Shown piece after piece: positions 1 through 4,510 of a stretch of DNA of 5,048 nt. Source of the DNA: Companilactobacillus bobalius. Lineage in GTDB: Bacteria > Bacillota > Bacilli > Lactobacillales > Lactobacillaceae. The stretch is taken from positions 1 to 5,048 of the forward strand of contig NZ_LNUA01000037.1 in NCBI RefSeq assembly GCF_009764355.1, in the 5' to 3' direction. The notes beneath the pieces are model-generated. The model saw only the letters and a list, made by a program, of their open reading frames with translations. It made no database searches and had not been told where the DNA came from. The position numbers were made by a program, and so were the translations under genes. The number at the start of each line of letters is the position of its first letter. Position 1 is the first letter of the stretch.

Positions 1-1074
1 AAGGGTATTTTCCATAAACTGTTTAAACCCTTTGTAAATGCCCTTAATTTCGTTTTTAAGCGATTTATTCTCTTTCTCCAACGAATCAATTTTCTCTAGA
101 TTATTATTATATCTATCTGCTAAATCGTTGAAATCACGCACTACTTCCTTGTATTTTTCTTTTACATAGTCAATCCGCTTAGGTAAATCAGTTTCCGCAT
201 ATTTCTTTAGTTTCTCATTCGATTTATATAAATCTTCATAGCCTTGTATTAAGGCATTTAATTTATCTTCAGGGATAATCACATTTCCTGTTTTTCGTTC
301 TTCATTTTTCGTAAATTCATGTCGCAACTTACCAATACCAATGGTTTCGCCACTTGGTACTTTGACCGTTTTCGTTTCGTCTTTTAAATCTAAACTTTCT
401 TTCTTGATTGTTGGTGTTTTATCGTTCGATAACGCTAAAACTTCTGACTTCCGCTGTTCCAGCGTGGTAGTCAGCTCTTTTAATTCATCCTTTGCCTTTT
501 TATATTCAGGCACTGTTAAATTTTTACGCTCTGACCCTTTTTCGCCACGTTCAAGCTCAAAACCACGCTCATTTAAATACTTTGGCAATTCGTCTTGTAC
601 CGCTTGTAAGGCTTGACGATTAAAAACAGTCTTTGCTGATAGCTTGTGTTCGTCATTAAACGGCACAATTCCTAAGTGCATATGCGGTGTCGTTTCGTCT
701 AAGTGAACTTGAGCATAGCGGATATTCTCATCACCAAATTTTTCTGAAAAATATGATTTAGCAACTTCAAAATAATCTTTAATTTCTTTACTATCTTTAT
801 CTTTAAAAAATTGGTTGTCAGAAGTTATGATCCATTCGTTTATTAATACAGCATCTTTTCTGACAGCACGACTACTTGATTTGTTGTCGTTAATAAATTG
901 CTCAATATCTCGTTTATAATTTTCTGTCCGATTGACCAAATCATAATTTAAATGTGACCGTTCAACATCAATATCTTTGTTGGAATGATTGTCTGTATTT
1001 CTCTGATTATGATTACCTACCCCAACTAAATTTCCTGATTTTACCTTCTGCATTCTCGCCACTACAAATGACAT
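1..1074 (-). CDS. mob: MobV-family plasmid mobilization relaxase (Pre/Mob), N-terminal 358 residues
   Basis: Relaxase that nicks oriT on one strand, stays bound to it and starts transfer of the plasmid through another element's conjugation channel. The frame is open from ATG at 1074 to the left edge, giving 358 residues with no stop. The start follows AGGAG at 1082-1086 with 7 bases spacing. Visible MobV motifs are HNQRN at residues 22-26 (His22 corresponds to the catalytic histidine of pMV158 MobM), LNYDL at 42-46, and the metal-binding motif [10 protein letters not shown] at 124-133. Residues 190-350 are charged and helical, probably coiled coil. If its tail resembles the other mob copies in this window the full protein would be 403 residues. 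oriT lies directly upstream, so autoregulation as in MobM is likely. Odd point: its last 8 visible residues match the copy at 2781-3001, while the preceding stretch matches the copy at 4706-5048. Family assignment is secure. Confidence 0.95.
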   Translation of the reverse strand, partial: MSFVVARMQKVKSGNLVGVGNHNQRNTDNHSNKDIDVERSHLNYDLVNRTENYKRDIEQFINDNKSSSRAVRKDAVLINEWIITSDNQFFKDKDSKEIKDYFEVAKSYFSEKFGDENIRYAQVHLDETTPHMHLGIVPFNDEHKLSAKTVFNRQALQAVQDELPKYLNERGFELERGEKGSERKNLTVPEYKKAKDELKELTTTLEQRKSEVLALSNDKTPTIKKESLDLKDETKTVKVPSGETIGIGKLRHEFTKNEERKTGNVIIPEDKLNALIQGYEDLYKSNEKLKKYAETDLPKRIDYVKEKYKEVVRDFNDLADRYNNNLEKIDSLEKENKSLKNEIKGIYKGFKQFMENTL

Positions 1075-1106
1075 ATAAACACTCCTAACTTCGGGACAGC
1101 TTCCAT

Positions 1107-1141
1107 GTAAAGTATAACCCACTATACTTTACTTCGTAAAG
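1107..1141 (-). other. oriT: oriT of the pMV158/MobV type
   Basis: Transfer origin recognised by the MobV relaxase. A perfect 10-bp inverted repeat GTAAAGTATA (1107-1116) and TATACTTTAC (1123-1132) flanks ACCCAC. On the minus strand this reads TATAGTGGG/TTATACTTTAC, which matches the known MobV nick region TAGTG(T/G)G/TTA, placing the nick between 1118 and 1117. An alternative overlapping hairpin is CTTTAC (1127-1132) with GTAAAG (1136-1141), like the nested inverted repeats of the pMV158 oriT. It sits 33 bp upstream of the mob start, the usual place. Confidence 0.9.
1111..1139 (-). promoter_or_regulatory. Putative mob promoter inside oriT
   Basis: On the minus strand a TATACT -10 box (1111-1116) lies 17 bp from a weak TTACGA -35 box (1134-1139), about 40 bp before the mob start. 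The -10 box falls inside the oriT inverted repeat, so relaxase bound to oriT would block it. This matches the self-regulation known for pMV158 MobM. The -35 box is poor, so the call is tentative. Confidence 0.4.
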
Positions 1142-1229
1142 GTGGGCTCGCCGAGGGGTCTTGCAGACGGCTTATTCGGCTCTTTTGAGCCGAGTATCAG
1201 CGCACCCTTATGGTGCAATTAGCTGATAC
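1142..1229. repeat. Hairpin cluster between oriT and the rep terminators (possible ssoU-like region)
   Basis: This non-coding stretch holds two strong inverted repeats. The first is CGGCTC (1177-1182) with GAGCCG (1187-1192) around TTTT, extendable outward. The second is GTATCAGC (1194-1201) with GCTGATAC (1222-1229), enclosing a second stem GCACC/GGTGC (1202-1206, 1212-1216). Such a cluster beside oriT is where some pMV158/pUB110-type plasmids carry a ssoU single-strand origin. I cannot confirm that by sequence, so only the structure is certain. Confidence 0.5.
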
Positions 1230-1230
1230 A

Positions 1231-1265
1231 AAAAACAAAGAGTTGGCTCATGTAATCCAACTCTT
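1231..1265 (-). terminator. Second terminator behind repB
   Basis: The minus strand shows a 9-bp perfect stem (AAGAGTTGG/CCAACTCTT, 1257-1265 with 1238-1246), a 10-base loop, then TTTGTTTTTT. It follows the stronger hairpin at 1283-1306 and probably backs it up, keeping rep transcription out of oriT. Confidence 0.65.
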
Positions 1266-1272
1266 AAAACAC

Positions 1273-1306
1273 AAAAAAATAACCCCCTTGGCTTTTCAGC
1301 AGGGGG
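1273..1306 (-). terminator. Rho-independent terminator of the copG-repB transcript
   Basis: On the minus strand CCCCCT (1306-1301) pairs with AGGGGG (1288-1283), with further pairs inside, followed by TTATTTTTTT. It begins about 20 bp after the repB stop codon. A T-rich run on the plus strand at 1311-1320 could give weak activity the other way. Confidence 0.85.
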
Positions 1307-1326
1307 CATATTTTTTATTTAATTCC

Positions 1327-1965
1327 TCACTCTTTATAAACTTGGTTTTCTTTTTGCCAATTCGATTTTATGTACTCTTTTATAAAAAGAGTATTCCTCT
1401 CTGTTAGCAATTCGAACCAACCAGCAGGAGCTCGGTCAGACATACAATAATCAGCAAAATCTTTTAAATGCATAATATTGTTATCCGAAATAAAACCAAG
1501 CATTTCTTTTAACGCTTGTCTTTTATCACCAGTAGATAACGCTAAACAACTTTCAAGGTCAAATCCACCAAACACTTGTATTTCTGTATTATCGTATTGA
1601 TACTTTTCAGGATTATCCATATGCGTTAAATATCTAACAGCACCAGTTAAACCACTTATTCTTTCAGGAATCGGTGCCCTTAAAGCTCTTGCCATTTCGT
1701 CCATTTGTTCAAATGATTTATTGCCCTTGTAATTAAAAACTATATGATAATGCGGCTTTTTCTTTGTTCCGTCTGCATTAACATCTTTATCATGTAATGG
1801 ACTAATTGCCACAGGTTCAGTTGAAATAATCTCTTTCCAATTCTCTGGCAAACTTTCAGGATAAACAACAATCCACCAGTTACGACCTCGCTTATAAGGC
1901 TGTTTAGTTTTTGGATTTAAATTCTTTCTAGGCAATGCCCAATCTGTTCTATTTTCATTTTCCAT
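1327..1965 (-). CDS. repB: Rolling-circle replication initiator RepB (pMV158/pLS1 family, Rep_2)
   Basis: HUH endonuclease that nicks the double-strand origin and recruits host enzymes for leading-strand synthesis. The 212 residues compare with 210 in pMV158 RepB. Visible motifs are AISPLHDKD at residues 53-61 (metal ligands His58 and Asp61), the HUH motif PHYHIVF at 71-77 (His72, His74), and RYLTHMDNPEKY at 111-122, where Tyr112 aligns with the pMV158 catalytic tyrosine. The C-terminal half (about 130-212) would be the oligomerisation domain. The ATG at 1965 follows a GGAAGGTG ribosome site at 1975-1982, with an 11-base gap after AAGG. That site abuts a hairpin (1981-1998). repB lies 123 bp after copG in the same transcript, with the antisense RNA region between them. 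No key residue is missing. Confidence 0.95.
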   Translation of the reverse strand: MENENRTDWALPRKNLNPKTKQPYKRGRNWWIVVYPESLPENWKEIISTEPVAISPLHDKDVNADGTKKKPHYHIVFNYKGNKSFEQMDEMARALRAPIPERISGLTGAVRYLTHMDNPEKYQYDNTEIQVFGGFDLESCLALSTGDKRQALKEMLGFISDNNIMHLKDFADYCMSDRAPAGWFELLTERNTLFIKEYIKSNWQKENQVYKE

Positions 1966-1974
1966 ATTTTTCTA

Positions 1975-1998
1975 CACCTTCCTAGTTACTCTACTAGG
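1975..1998 (-). promoter_or_regulatory. repB ribosome site next to a leader hairpin
   Basis: The repB leader carries a perfect 6-bp hairpin CCTAGT/ACTAGG (arms 1993-1998 and 1981-1986, loop of six) whose 3' arm runs directly into the GGAAGGTG ribosome site. In pMV158 the antisense RNA and an atypical site limit repB translation. This hairpin could play a part in that, which is inference. Confidence 0.5.
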
Positions 1999-2039
1999 AA
2001 AACAAGGGAAAATTTGATAAACTTGAGTTGCGAAATCAA

Positions 2040-2090
2040 AGAAAACCAAATCTTGCGAGCCCTTGCTATCTTCCTAGCAGGGCTTTTTTT
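2040..2090 (+). ncRNA. Antisense copy-control RNA (RNA II-like) between copG and repB
   Basis: In pMV158 plasmids a RNA of about 50 bases, made from the strand opposite the copG-repB mRNA, blocks repB translation. At the same place this window has a plus-strand intrinsic terminator (2057-2090) and no other plus-strand gene it could serve. The 3' end is therefore well supported. The 5' end is not: TTGATA (2014-2019) and TTGAGT (2023-2028) are possible -35 boxes but no good -10 follows at normal spacing. The start given is an estimate from the family's usual length. Confidence 0.55.
2057..2090 (+). terminator. Terminator of the antisense RNA
   Basis: GCCCT plus GCTA (2059-2068, one bulged T) pair with TAGCAGGGC (2075-2083), followed by seven T (2084-2090). 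The T run is on the plus strand only, so it does not stop the copG-repB mRNA. The run overlaps the copG stop codon. Confidence 0.85.
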
Positions 2091-2244
2091 ATTTAAAAAT
2101 AGTCCCCTTATCATCAGCTTGATTAATTAAAAATGTAACCAAACCTGATTTAGTCATTCCATATTTTTGTGCCATTTTTTCTAGTTTGTCATTCGATTCA
2201 ACAGGTAAAGATAAAGTCACTTTTTTCTTCTCAACTTCAACCAC
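2089..2244 (-). CDS. copG: CopG-like ribbon-helix-helix copy-number repressor
   Basis: A 51-residue protein starting at GTG (2244), with a GAGGTG ribosome site at 2251-2256 and 8 bases spacing after GAGG. No upstream ATG offers an alternative. pMV158 CopG has 45 residues. The sequence has the ribbon-helix-helix plan: a basic beta strand (KKKVTLSLP, residues 6-14), helix one (about 17-28), the turn YGMTKSG (28-34), and helix two (LVTFLINQA, 35-43). In the family, dimers bind the shared copG-repB promoter and repress it. It is the first gene of the operon, 123 bp upstream of repB, with the promoter directly in front. The last residues overlap the antisense terminator. The operator was not recognised as a clear palindrome. 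The family call is strong, the exact start likely. Confidence 0.87.
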   Translation of the reverse strand: MVEVEKKKVTLSLPVESNDKLEKMAQKYGMTKSGLVTFLINQADDKGTIFK

Positions 2245-2286
2245 AAAATACACCTCAATTCTCTTCAAAATCTCTTTTACACTGTA

Positions 2287-2315
2287 ATTATATTATACAT
2301 ACGACAGGAATACAA
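2287..2315 (-). promoter_or_regulatory. copG-repB promoter
   Basis: On the minus strand TTGTAT (2310-2315) and TATAAT (2287-2292) are separated by exactly 17 bp, about 30 bp before the copG ribosome site. A second overlapping TATAAT at 2292-2297 has no -35 at proper spacing. In the family CopG binds over this promoter. The spacer contains a directly repeated GTAT on the minus strand. Confidence 0.8.
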
Positions 2316-2406
2316 GATTTTACAAAAAACTTTTTTTCACCTCGAAATAGGTGCTTAAAACGTTCATATAAAGGTATTTACAAGACATTTAATCTTTTTA
2401 TCTATT

Positions 2407-2427
2407 TGGACAATGGACAATGGACAC
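2407..2427. repeat. Three tandem 7-bp repeats beside the nick site (probable Rep binding)
   Basis: TGGACAA occurs at 2407-2413 and 2414-2420, then TGGACAC at 2421-2427. The units abut each other and the nick hairpin. pMV158-type origins carry direct repeats bound by RepB near the nick, and these are the best candidates here. Between 2298 and 2400 I see only a small hairpin (2338-2353) and no further iterons. Confidence 0.7.
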
Positions 2428-2453
2428 ATGGGGGGTGTCGTAGTGCCCCCATG
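2427..2453 (-). other. dso: Double-strand origin (dso) nick hairpin
   Basis: A perfect 8-bp stem CATGGGGG (2427-2434) and CCCCCATG (2446-2453) exposes an 11-base loop. On the minus strand the loop reads CACTACGACAC, containing CTACG/AC, the pMV158-family nick sequence TACTACG/AC with one change. The nick would fall between 2439 and 2438, giving leading-strand synthesis towards copG and repB. A second small hairpin GATTTT/AAAATC follows at 2462-2476. The position upstream of the copG promoter is that of the family. Confidence 0.88.
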
Positions 2454-2537
2454 AGTTGGTCGATTTTTTCAAAATCTCCCCCCAGTTTGCTTCCCAATTC
2501 CTAAAAACTAATAAAACCGCGGGCGTTGCCCACACCC

Positions 2538-2577
2538 ACAAACGCAATGCGTTTGATCATGCCTCTGAAAAGTAGCT
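2538..2577. repeat. 40-bp perfectly conserved block containing a 17-bp palindrome (copy A)
   Basis: Identical to 4467-4506 although the flanks differ. It contains CAAACGCA (2539-2546), one base, then TGCGTTTG (2548-2555), followed by GATCATGCCTCTGAAAAGTA. Such conservation inside diverged flanks suggests a protein-binding or origin function, perhaps part of the adjacent single-strand origin. The function is not known to me. Confidence 0.6.
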
Positions 2578-2587
2578 AAACATTCAC

Positions 2588-2729
2588 ACCTGTTGGCTTT
2601 CCGTCGTCTATGCAAAAGCTAAATGACAACAAAAAAAGCTGCAAGGGTAAATGCACTCACTACGTTCGCCCTTGCAGCTTTTTCTATTGCCATTTTTAAC
2701 GCTTATGCCGACGAAAAGACCAAACAGGT
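2588..2729 (-). other. Large imperfect fold-back, candidate single-strand origin (copy A)
   Basis: Outer arms 2588-2606 and 2709-2729 pair almost fully, and inner segments (AAATG with CATTT, AAGC with GCTT) continue the fold down to the terminator stem at 2638-2678. The minus strand has GTCGGCATAAGCGTT at the base. AGCGT matches five of six bases of the CS-6 motif TAGCGT of single-strand origins. A long hairpin in non-coding DNA next to mob or the dso is typical of such origins, where the complementary strand is primed. The same fold recurs at 4511-4655 with different stem bases. Confidence 0.5.
2631..2683. terminator. Bidirectional terminator in copy A
   Basis: GCTGCAAGGG (2638-2647) pairs perfectly with CCCTTGCAGC (2669-2678), flanked by seven A on one side and five T on the other, so both strands have stem plus T run. 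On the minus strand it would stop transcripts from erm(B) and the mob remnant before the dso. It also forms the tip of the larger fold-back. Confidence 0.75.
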
Positions 2730-2780
2730 ATAAATATACTCGAATTGATTTAAAACGCCTTAAAACGCAAATATGAGCTT

Positions 2781-3001
2781 CTAACGACTTAATTCATCTC
2801 TATCTCGTGTTCGAGTTTCATTTCTATGAATTTTTTCAAACTCTCCACCTTTTACAAACTCTTTAATTTCGCTCACAAGGTTATTCATGAGCTTTTTAGC
2901 TTGTCCAACAGTTGCACCAAGGGTATTTTCCATAAACTGATTAAAACCTCTGTAAATGCCCTTAATTTCGTTTTTAAGCGATTTATTCTCTTTCTCCAAC
3001 A
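2781..3001 (-). pseudogene. Truncated mob 3' end (C-terminal 72-73 codons) fused behind erm(B)
   Basis: In this frame the sequence encodes [19 protein letters not shown] and a tail ending in RDRDELSR, homologous to the C-termini of the other two mob copies. Everything before the LEKEN motif is lost at the junction near 3001. The ATG at 3002-3000 is formed across the junction, is preceded directly by an in-frame TAA and has no ribosome site of its own. The tail has the same length as that of 4706-5048 (53 residues after GF) but differs in the middle (MENTLGATVGQAKKLMNNL against a KEYFKDSKQ-type segment). It is a remnant, probably not translated in this frame. Confidence 0.85.
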
Positions 3002-3019
3002 TTTACAAAAGCGACTCAT
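2885..3019 (-). CDS. Chimeric 44-residue ORF at the erm(B)/mob junction
   Basis: It begins MSRFCK, the first codons of the small ORF that I recall lying directly behind erm(B) in Tn917- and pAMbeta1-type elements, then crosses the junction and reads the mob remnant in a different frame to a TGA at 2885. The ATG at 3019 is four bases after the erm(B) stop. GGGAGGA inside the last erm(B) codons gives a good ribosome site, so translation coupled to erm(B) is plausible. The product is basic with a hydrophobic end and has no recognisable domain. It is most likely an accidental product without function. Confidence 0.4.
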   Translation of the reverse strand: MSRFCKCWRKRINRLKTKLRAFTEVLISLWKIPLVQLLDKLKSS

Positions 3020-3023
3020 AGAA

Positions 3024-3761
3024 TTATTTCCTCCCGTTAAATAATAGATAACTATTAAAAATAGACAATACTTGCTCATAAGTAATGGTACTTAAATTGT
3101 TTACTTTGGCGTGTTTCATTGCTTGATGAAACTGATTTTTAGTAAACAGTTGACGATATTCTCGATTGACCCATTTTGAAACAAAGTACGTATATAGCTT
3201 CCAATATTTATCTGGAACATCTGTGGTATGGCGGGTAAGTTTTATTAAGACACTGTTTACTTTTGGTTTAGGATGAAAGCATTCCGCTGGCAGCTTAAGC
3301 AATTGCTGAATCGAGACTTGAGTGTGCAAGAGCAACCCTAGTGTTCGGTGAATATCCAAGGTACGCTTGTAGAATCCTTCTTCAACAATCAGATAGATGT
3401 CAGACGCACGGCTTTCAAAAACCACTTTTTTAATAATTTGTGTGCTTAAATGGTAAGGAATATTCCCAACAATTTTATACCTCTGTTTGTTAGGGAATTG
3501 AAACTGTAGAATATCTTGGTGAATTAAAGTGACACGAGTATTCAGTTTTAATTTTTCTGACGATAAGTTGAATAGATGACTGTCTAATTCAATAGACGTT
3601 ACCTGTTTACTTATTTTAGCCAGTTTCGTCGTTAAATGCCCTTTACCTGTTCCAATTTCGTAAACGGTATCGGTTTCTTTTAAATTCAATTGTTTTATTA
3701 TTTGGTTGAGTACTTTTTCACTCGTTAAAAAGTTTTGAGAATATTTTATATTTTTGTTCAT
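3024..3761 (-). CDS. erm(B): 23S rRNA (adenine-N6) dimethyltransferase Erm(B)
   Basis: Dimethylates A2058 (E. coli numbering) of 23S rRNA using S-adenosylmethionine, which blocks binding of macrolides, lincosamides and streptogramin B. The 245 residues are full length for the family and I recognise the sequence. Motif X YSQNF is at residues 7-11, the SAM-binding motif [10 protein letters not shown] at 35-44, acidic residues Glu59 and Asp84 are present, and the catalytic-type motif NIPYHL is at 100-105. Asn100, Arg118 and Ile226 mark a common allele that differs from the Tn917 form at these sites as I recall it. ATG at 3761 has AGGAG at 3769-3773, 7 bases away. The leader peptide lies 124 bp upstream, so expression should be inducible. 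It sits between diverged mob/sso repeats, which shows it arrived by recombination. Confidence 0.99.
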   Translation of the reverse strand: MNKNIKYSQNFLTSEKVLNQIIKQLNLKETDTVYEIGTGKGHLTTKLAKISKQVTSIELDSHLFNLSSEKLKLNTRVTLIHQDILQFQFPNKQRYKIVGNIPYHLSTQIIKKVVFESRASDIYLIVEEGFYKRTLDIHRTLGLLLHTQVSIQQLLKLPAECFHPKPKVNSVLIKLTRHTTDVPDKYWKLYTYFVSKWVNREYRQLFTKNQFHQAMKHAKVNNLSTITYEQVLSIFNSYLLFNGRK

Positions 3762-3885
3762 GTAATCTCTCCTGAAGTGATTACATCTATAAACAAATAC
3801 AGAAGTTAAACGATTTGTTTGTAATTTTAGTTATCTGTTTAAAAAGTCATAAGATTAGTCACTGGTAGGAATTAATCTAACGTAT
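3762..3885 (-). promoter_or_regulatory. erm(B) translational attenuator
   Basis: This region between leader and erm(B) contains mutually exclusive pairings. GTAATC and GATTAC (3779-3784 and 3762-3767 on the minus strand) close a loop that contains the erm(B) AGGAG. The same GTAATCAC (3777-3784) also pairs perfectly over 8 bp with GTGATTAC at the end of the leader gene (3898-3905). A further stem AGATTA/TAATCT lies between. Stalling on the leader would shift these pairings. The mechanism is established for erm genes; the pairings named are read from the sequence and not folded by computer. Confidence 0.75.
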
Positions 3886-3969
3886 TTATTTATCTGCGTA
3901 ATCACTGTTTTTAGTCTGTTTCAAAACAGTAGATGTTTTATCTACATTACGCATTTGGAATACCAACAT
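3886..3969 (-). CDS. ermBL: erm(B) leader peptide ErmBL
   Basis: A 27-residue peptide starting MLVFQMRNVDKTST, with a strong AAGGAGGG ribosome site and ATG at 3969. Macrolide-bound ribosomes stall on it, with Asp10 as the known stall position (N-V-D-K at residues 8-11 here), which frees the erm(B) ribosome site downstream. The frame is complete, with no deletion or premature stop of the kind linked to constitutive resistance, so inducible expression is predicted. Its 3' end contains the GTGATTAC segment complementary to the stretch just upstream of the erm(B) start. Confidence 0.95.
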   Translation of the reverse strand: MLVFQMRNVDKTSTVLKQTKNSDYADK

Positions 3970-4026
3970 GACGAATCCCTCCTTCTTAATTACAAATTTT
4001 TAGCATCTAATTTAACTTCAATTCCT

Positions 4027-4059
4027 ATTATACAAAATTTTAAGATAATGCACTATCAA
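4027..4059 (-). promoter_or_regulatory. erm(B) promoter
   Basis: On the minus strand a perfect TATAAT (4027-4032) lies about 58 bp before the leader ATG. The nearest good -35 match, TTGATA (4054-4059), is 21 bp away, longer than normal. At 17 bp only TAGTGC is present. The -10 box is convincing; the -35 box is uncertain. Confidence 0.65.
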
Positions 4060-4125
4060 CACACTCTTAAGTTTGCTTCTAAGTCTTATTTCCATAACTT
4101 TAGGGTTAACCATACGCAAGACCAA

Positions 4126-4242
4126 TCACTCTCGGACAATACTCATGATTTTAATGATAAAATCCATGTTAAACCCATAGATAAGAAATACACCTGCAAT
4201 AACCGTTACCTGTTTGTGCCAATTTAAAAATGCACCACTTTT
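4126..4242 (-). pseudogene. Possible C-terminal remnant of a membrane protein upstream of erm(B)
   Basis: This minus-strand frame runs from just after an in-frame stop to TGA at 4126 and encodes 38 residues without a convincing start. The middle (WHKQVTVIAGVFLIYGFNMD) reads like the last membrane helix of a transporter, preceded by a short basic stretch. I recall this sequence as a constant companion upstream of erm(B) in several plasmids and transposons, so it probably travelled with the resistance gene. No family can be named, and chance cannot be excluded for so short a frame. Confidence 0.3.
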
Positions 4243-4406
4243 TTATAATTAAAACGGTTGAAAACTGTACCACTAATAACTCACAATAGAGAGATGTCAC
4301 CGTCAAGTTAAATGTACAAAATAACAGCGAAATTTTTAAATCTATTTCTTATCGATACAAATTCCTCGTAGGCGCTCGGGACCCCTAATAGTATCAAGAT
4401 AAGAAG
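4243..4406. other. Non-coding upstream part of the erm(B) segment
   Basis: There is no credible gene on either strand. As I recall, the stretch around 4320-4385 (TTCTTATCGATACAAATTCC and the following GTAGGCGCTCGGGACC) resembles sequence normally associated with erm(B) in pAMbeta1/pRE25-type plasmids, also as a repeat behind the gene. That resemblance seems to stop at about 4385, so the left boundary of the transferred resistance segment is probably near there. Confidence 0.4.
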
Positions 4407-4438
4407 AAAAGGGTATTTTGCTCCGCAAAAACCCTTTT
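4401..4438 (-). terminator. Long hairpin with pyrimidine-rich tail at the backbone/erm boundary
   Basis: AAAAGGGT (4407-4414) pairs with ACCCTTTT (4431-4438), and TTTTGC (4416-4421) with GCAAAA (4425-4430), leaving a three-base loop TCC and one bulge. On the minus strand it is followed by CTTCTTATC, giving a terminator-like shape that would insulate erm(B) from mob transcription. The tail is not a pure T run, so activity is uncertain. Confidence 0.5.
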
Positions 4439-4466
4439 AAAAACCGTGGGCTTCCGCCCACCCCTG

Positions 4467-4506
4467 ACAAACGCAATGCGTTTGATCATGCCTCTGAAAA
4501 GTAGCT
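4467..4506. repeat. 40-bp perfectly conserved block containing a 17-bp palindrome (copy B)
   Basis: Identical to 2538-2577, with the palindrome CAAACGCA-A-TGCGTTTG at 4468-4484. The sequence diverges immediately on the right side (TTTATCACG against AAACATTCAC), so the edges of the block are sharp. Confidence 0.6.
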
Positions 4507-4510
4507 TTAT

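Larger units (their letters stand above)
2513..3000. repeat. Direct repeat copy A: backbone segment with mob 3' end
   Basis: Homologous to 4440-4925 in the same orientation. It covers a GC-rich hairpin (GGGC/GCCC, 2521-2531), a 40-bp identical block (2538-2577), a long fold-back (2588-2729) and the last 73 codons of mob. The two copies are nearly identical in some blocks and strongly diverged in others, so they come from different related plasmids and not from a recent duplication. Homology ends at about 3000, at the junction with the erm(B) segment. Confidence 0.85.

Noticed and set aside
341..616. Plus-strand frame of 91 codons opposite mob
   Set aside because: Low-complexity Ser/Phe-rich translation, antisense to a clear relaxase gene. 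It is a shadow frame.
1210..1407. Plus-strand frame of 65 codons across the rep terminators
   Set aside because: It runs through two terminator hairpins and the antisense of repB and has no ribosome site.
2407..2427. CRISPR-like or satellite tandem repeat
   Set aside because: There are only three 7-bp units with no spacers, directly beside the nick hairpin. Rep-binding repeats explain them.
2169..2504. Plus-strand frame of 111 codons over copG and the dso
   Set aside because: It covers the copG antisense, the promoter and the nick hairpin. No domain or ribosome site is visible; the origin explains the region.
2781..3002. The mob tail at 3002-2781 as an independent 73-residue gene starting at the junction ATG
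   Set aside because: The ATG arises by chance at the recombination joint, follows a TAA directly and lacks a ribosome site. It is better described as a remnant.
2826..3044. Plus-strand frame of 72 codons opposite the mob remnant
   Set aside because: Antisense shadow of the mob tail and erm(B) end, with a Phe/Leu-rich, non-protein-like composition.
3955..4227. Plus-strand frame of 90 codons upstream of erm(B)
   Set aside because: It overlaps the erm(B) leader start and promoter in antisense, has no ribosome site and no recognisable motif.
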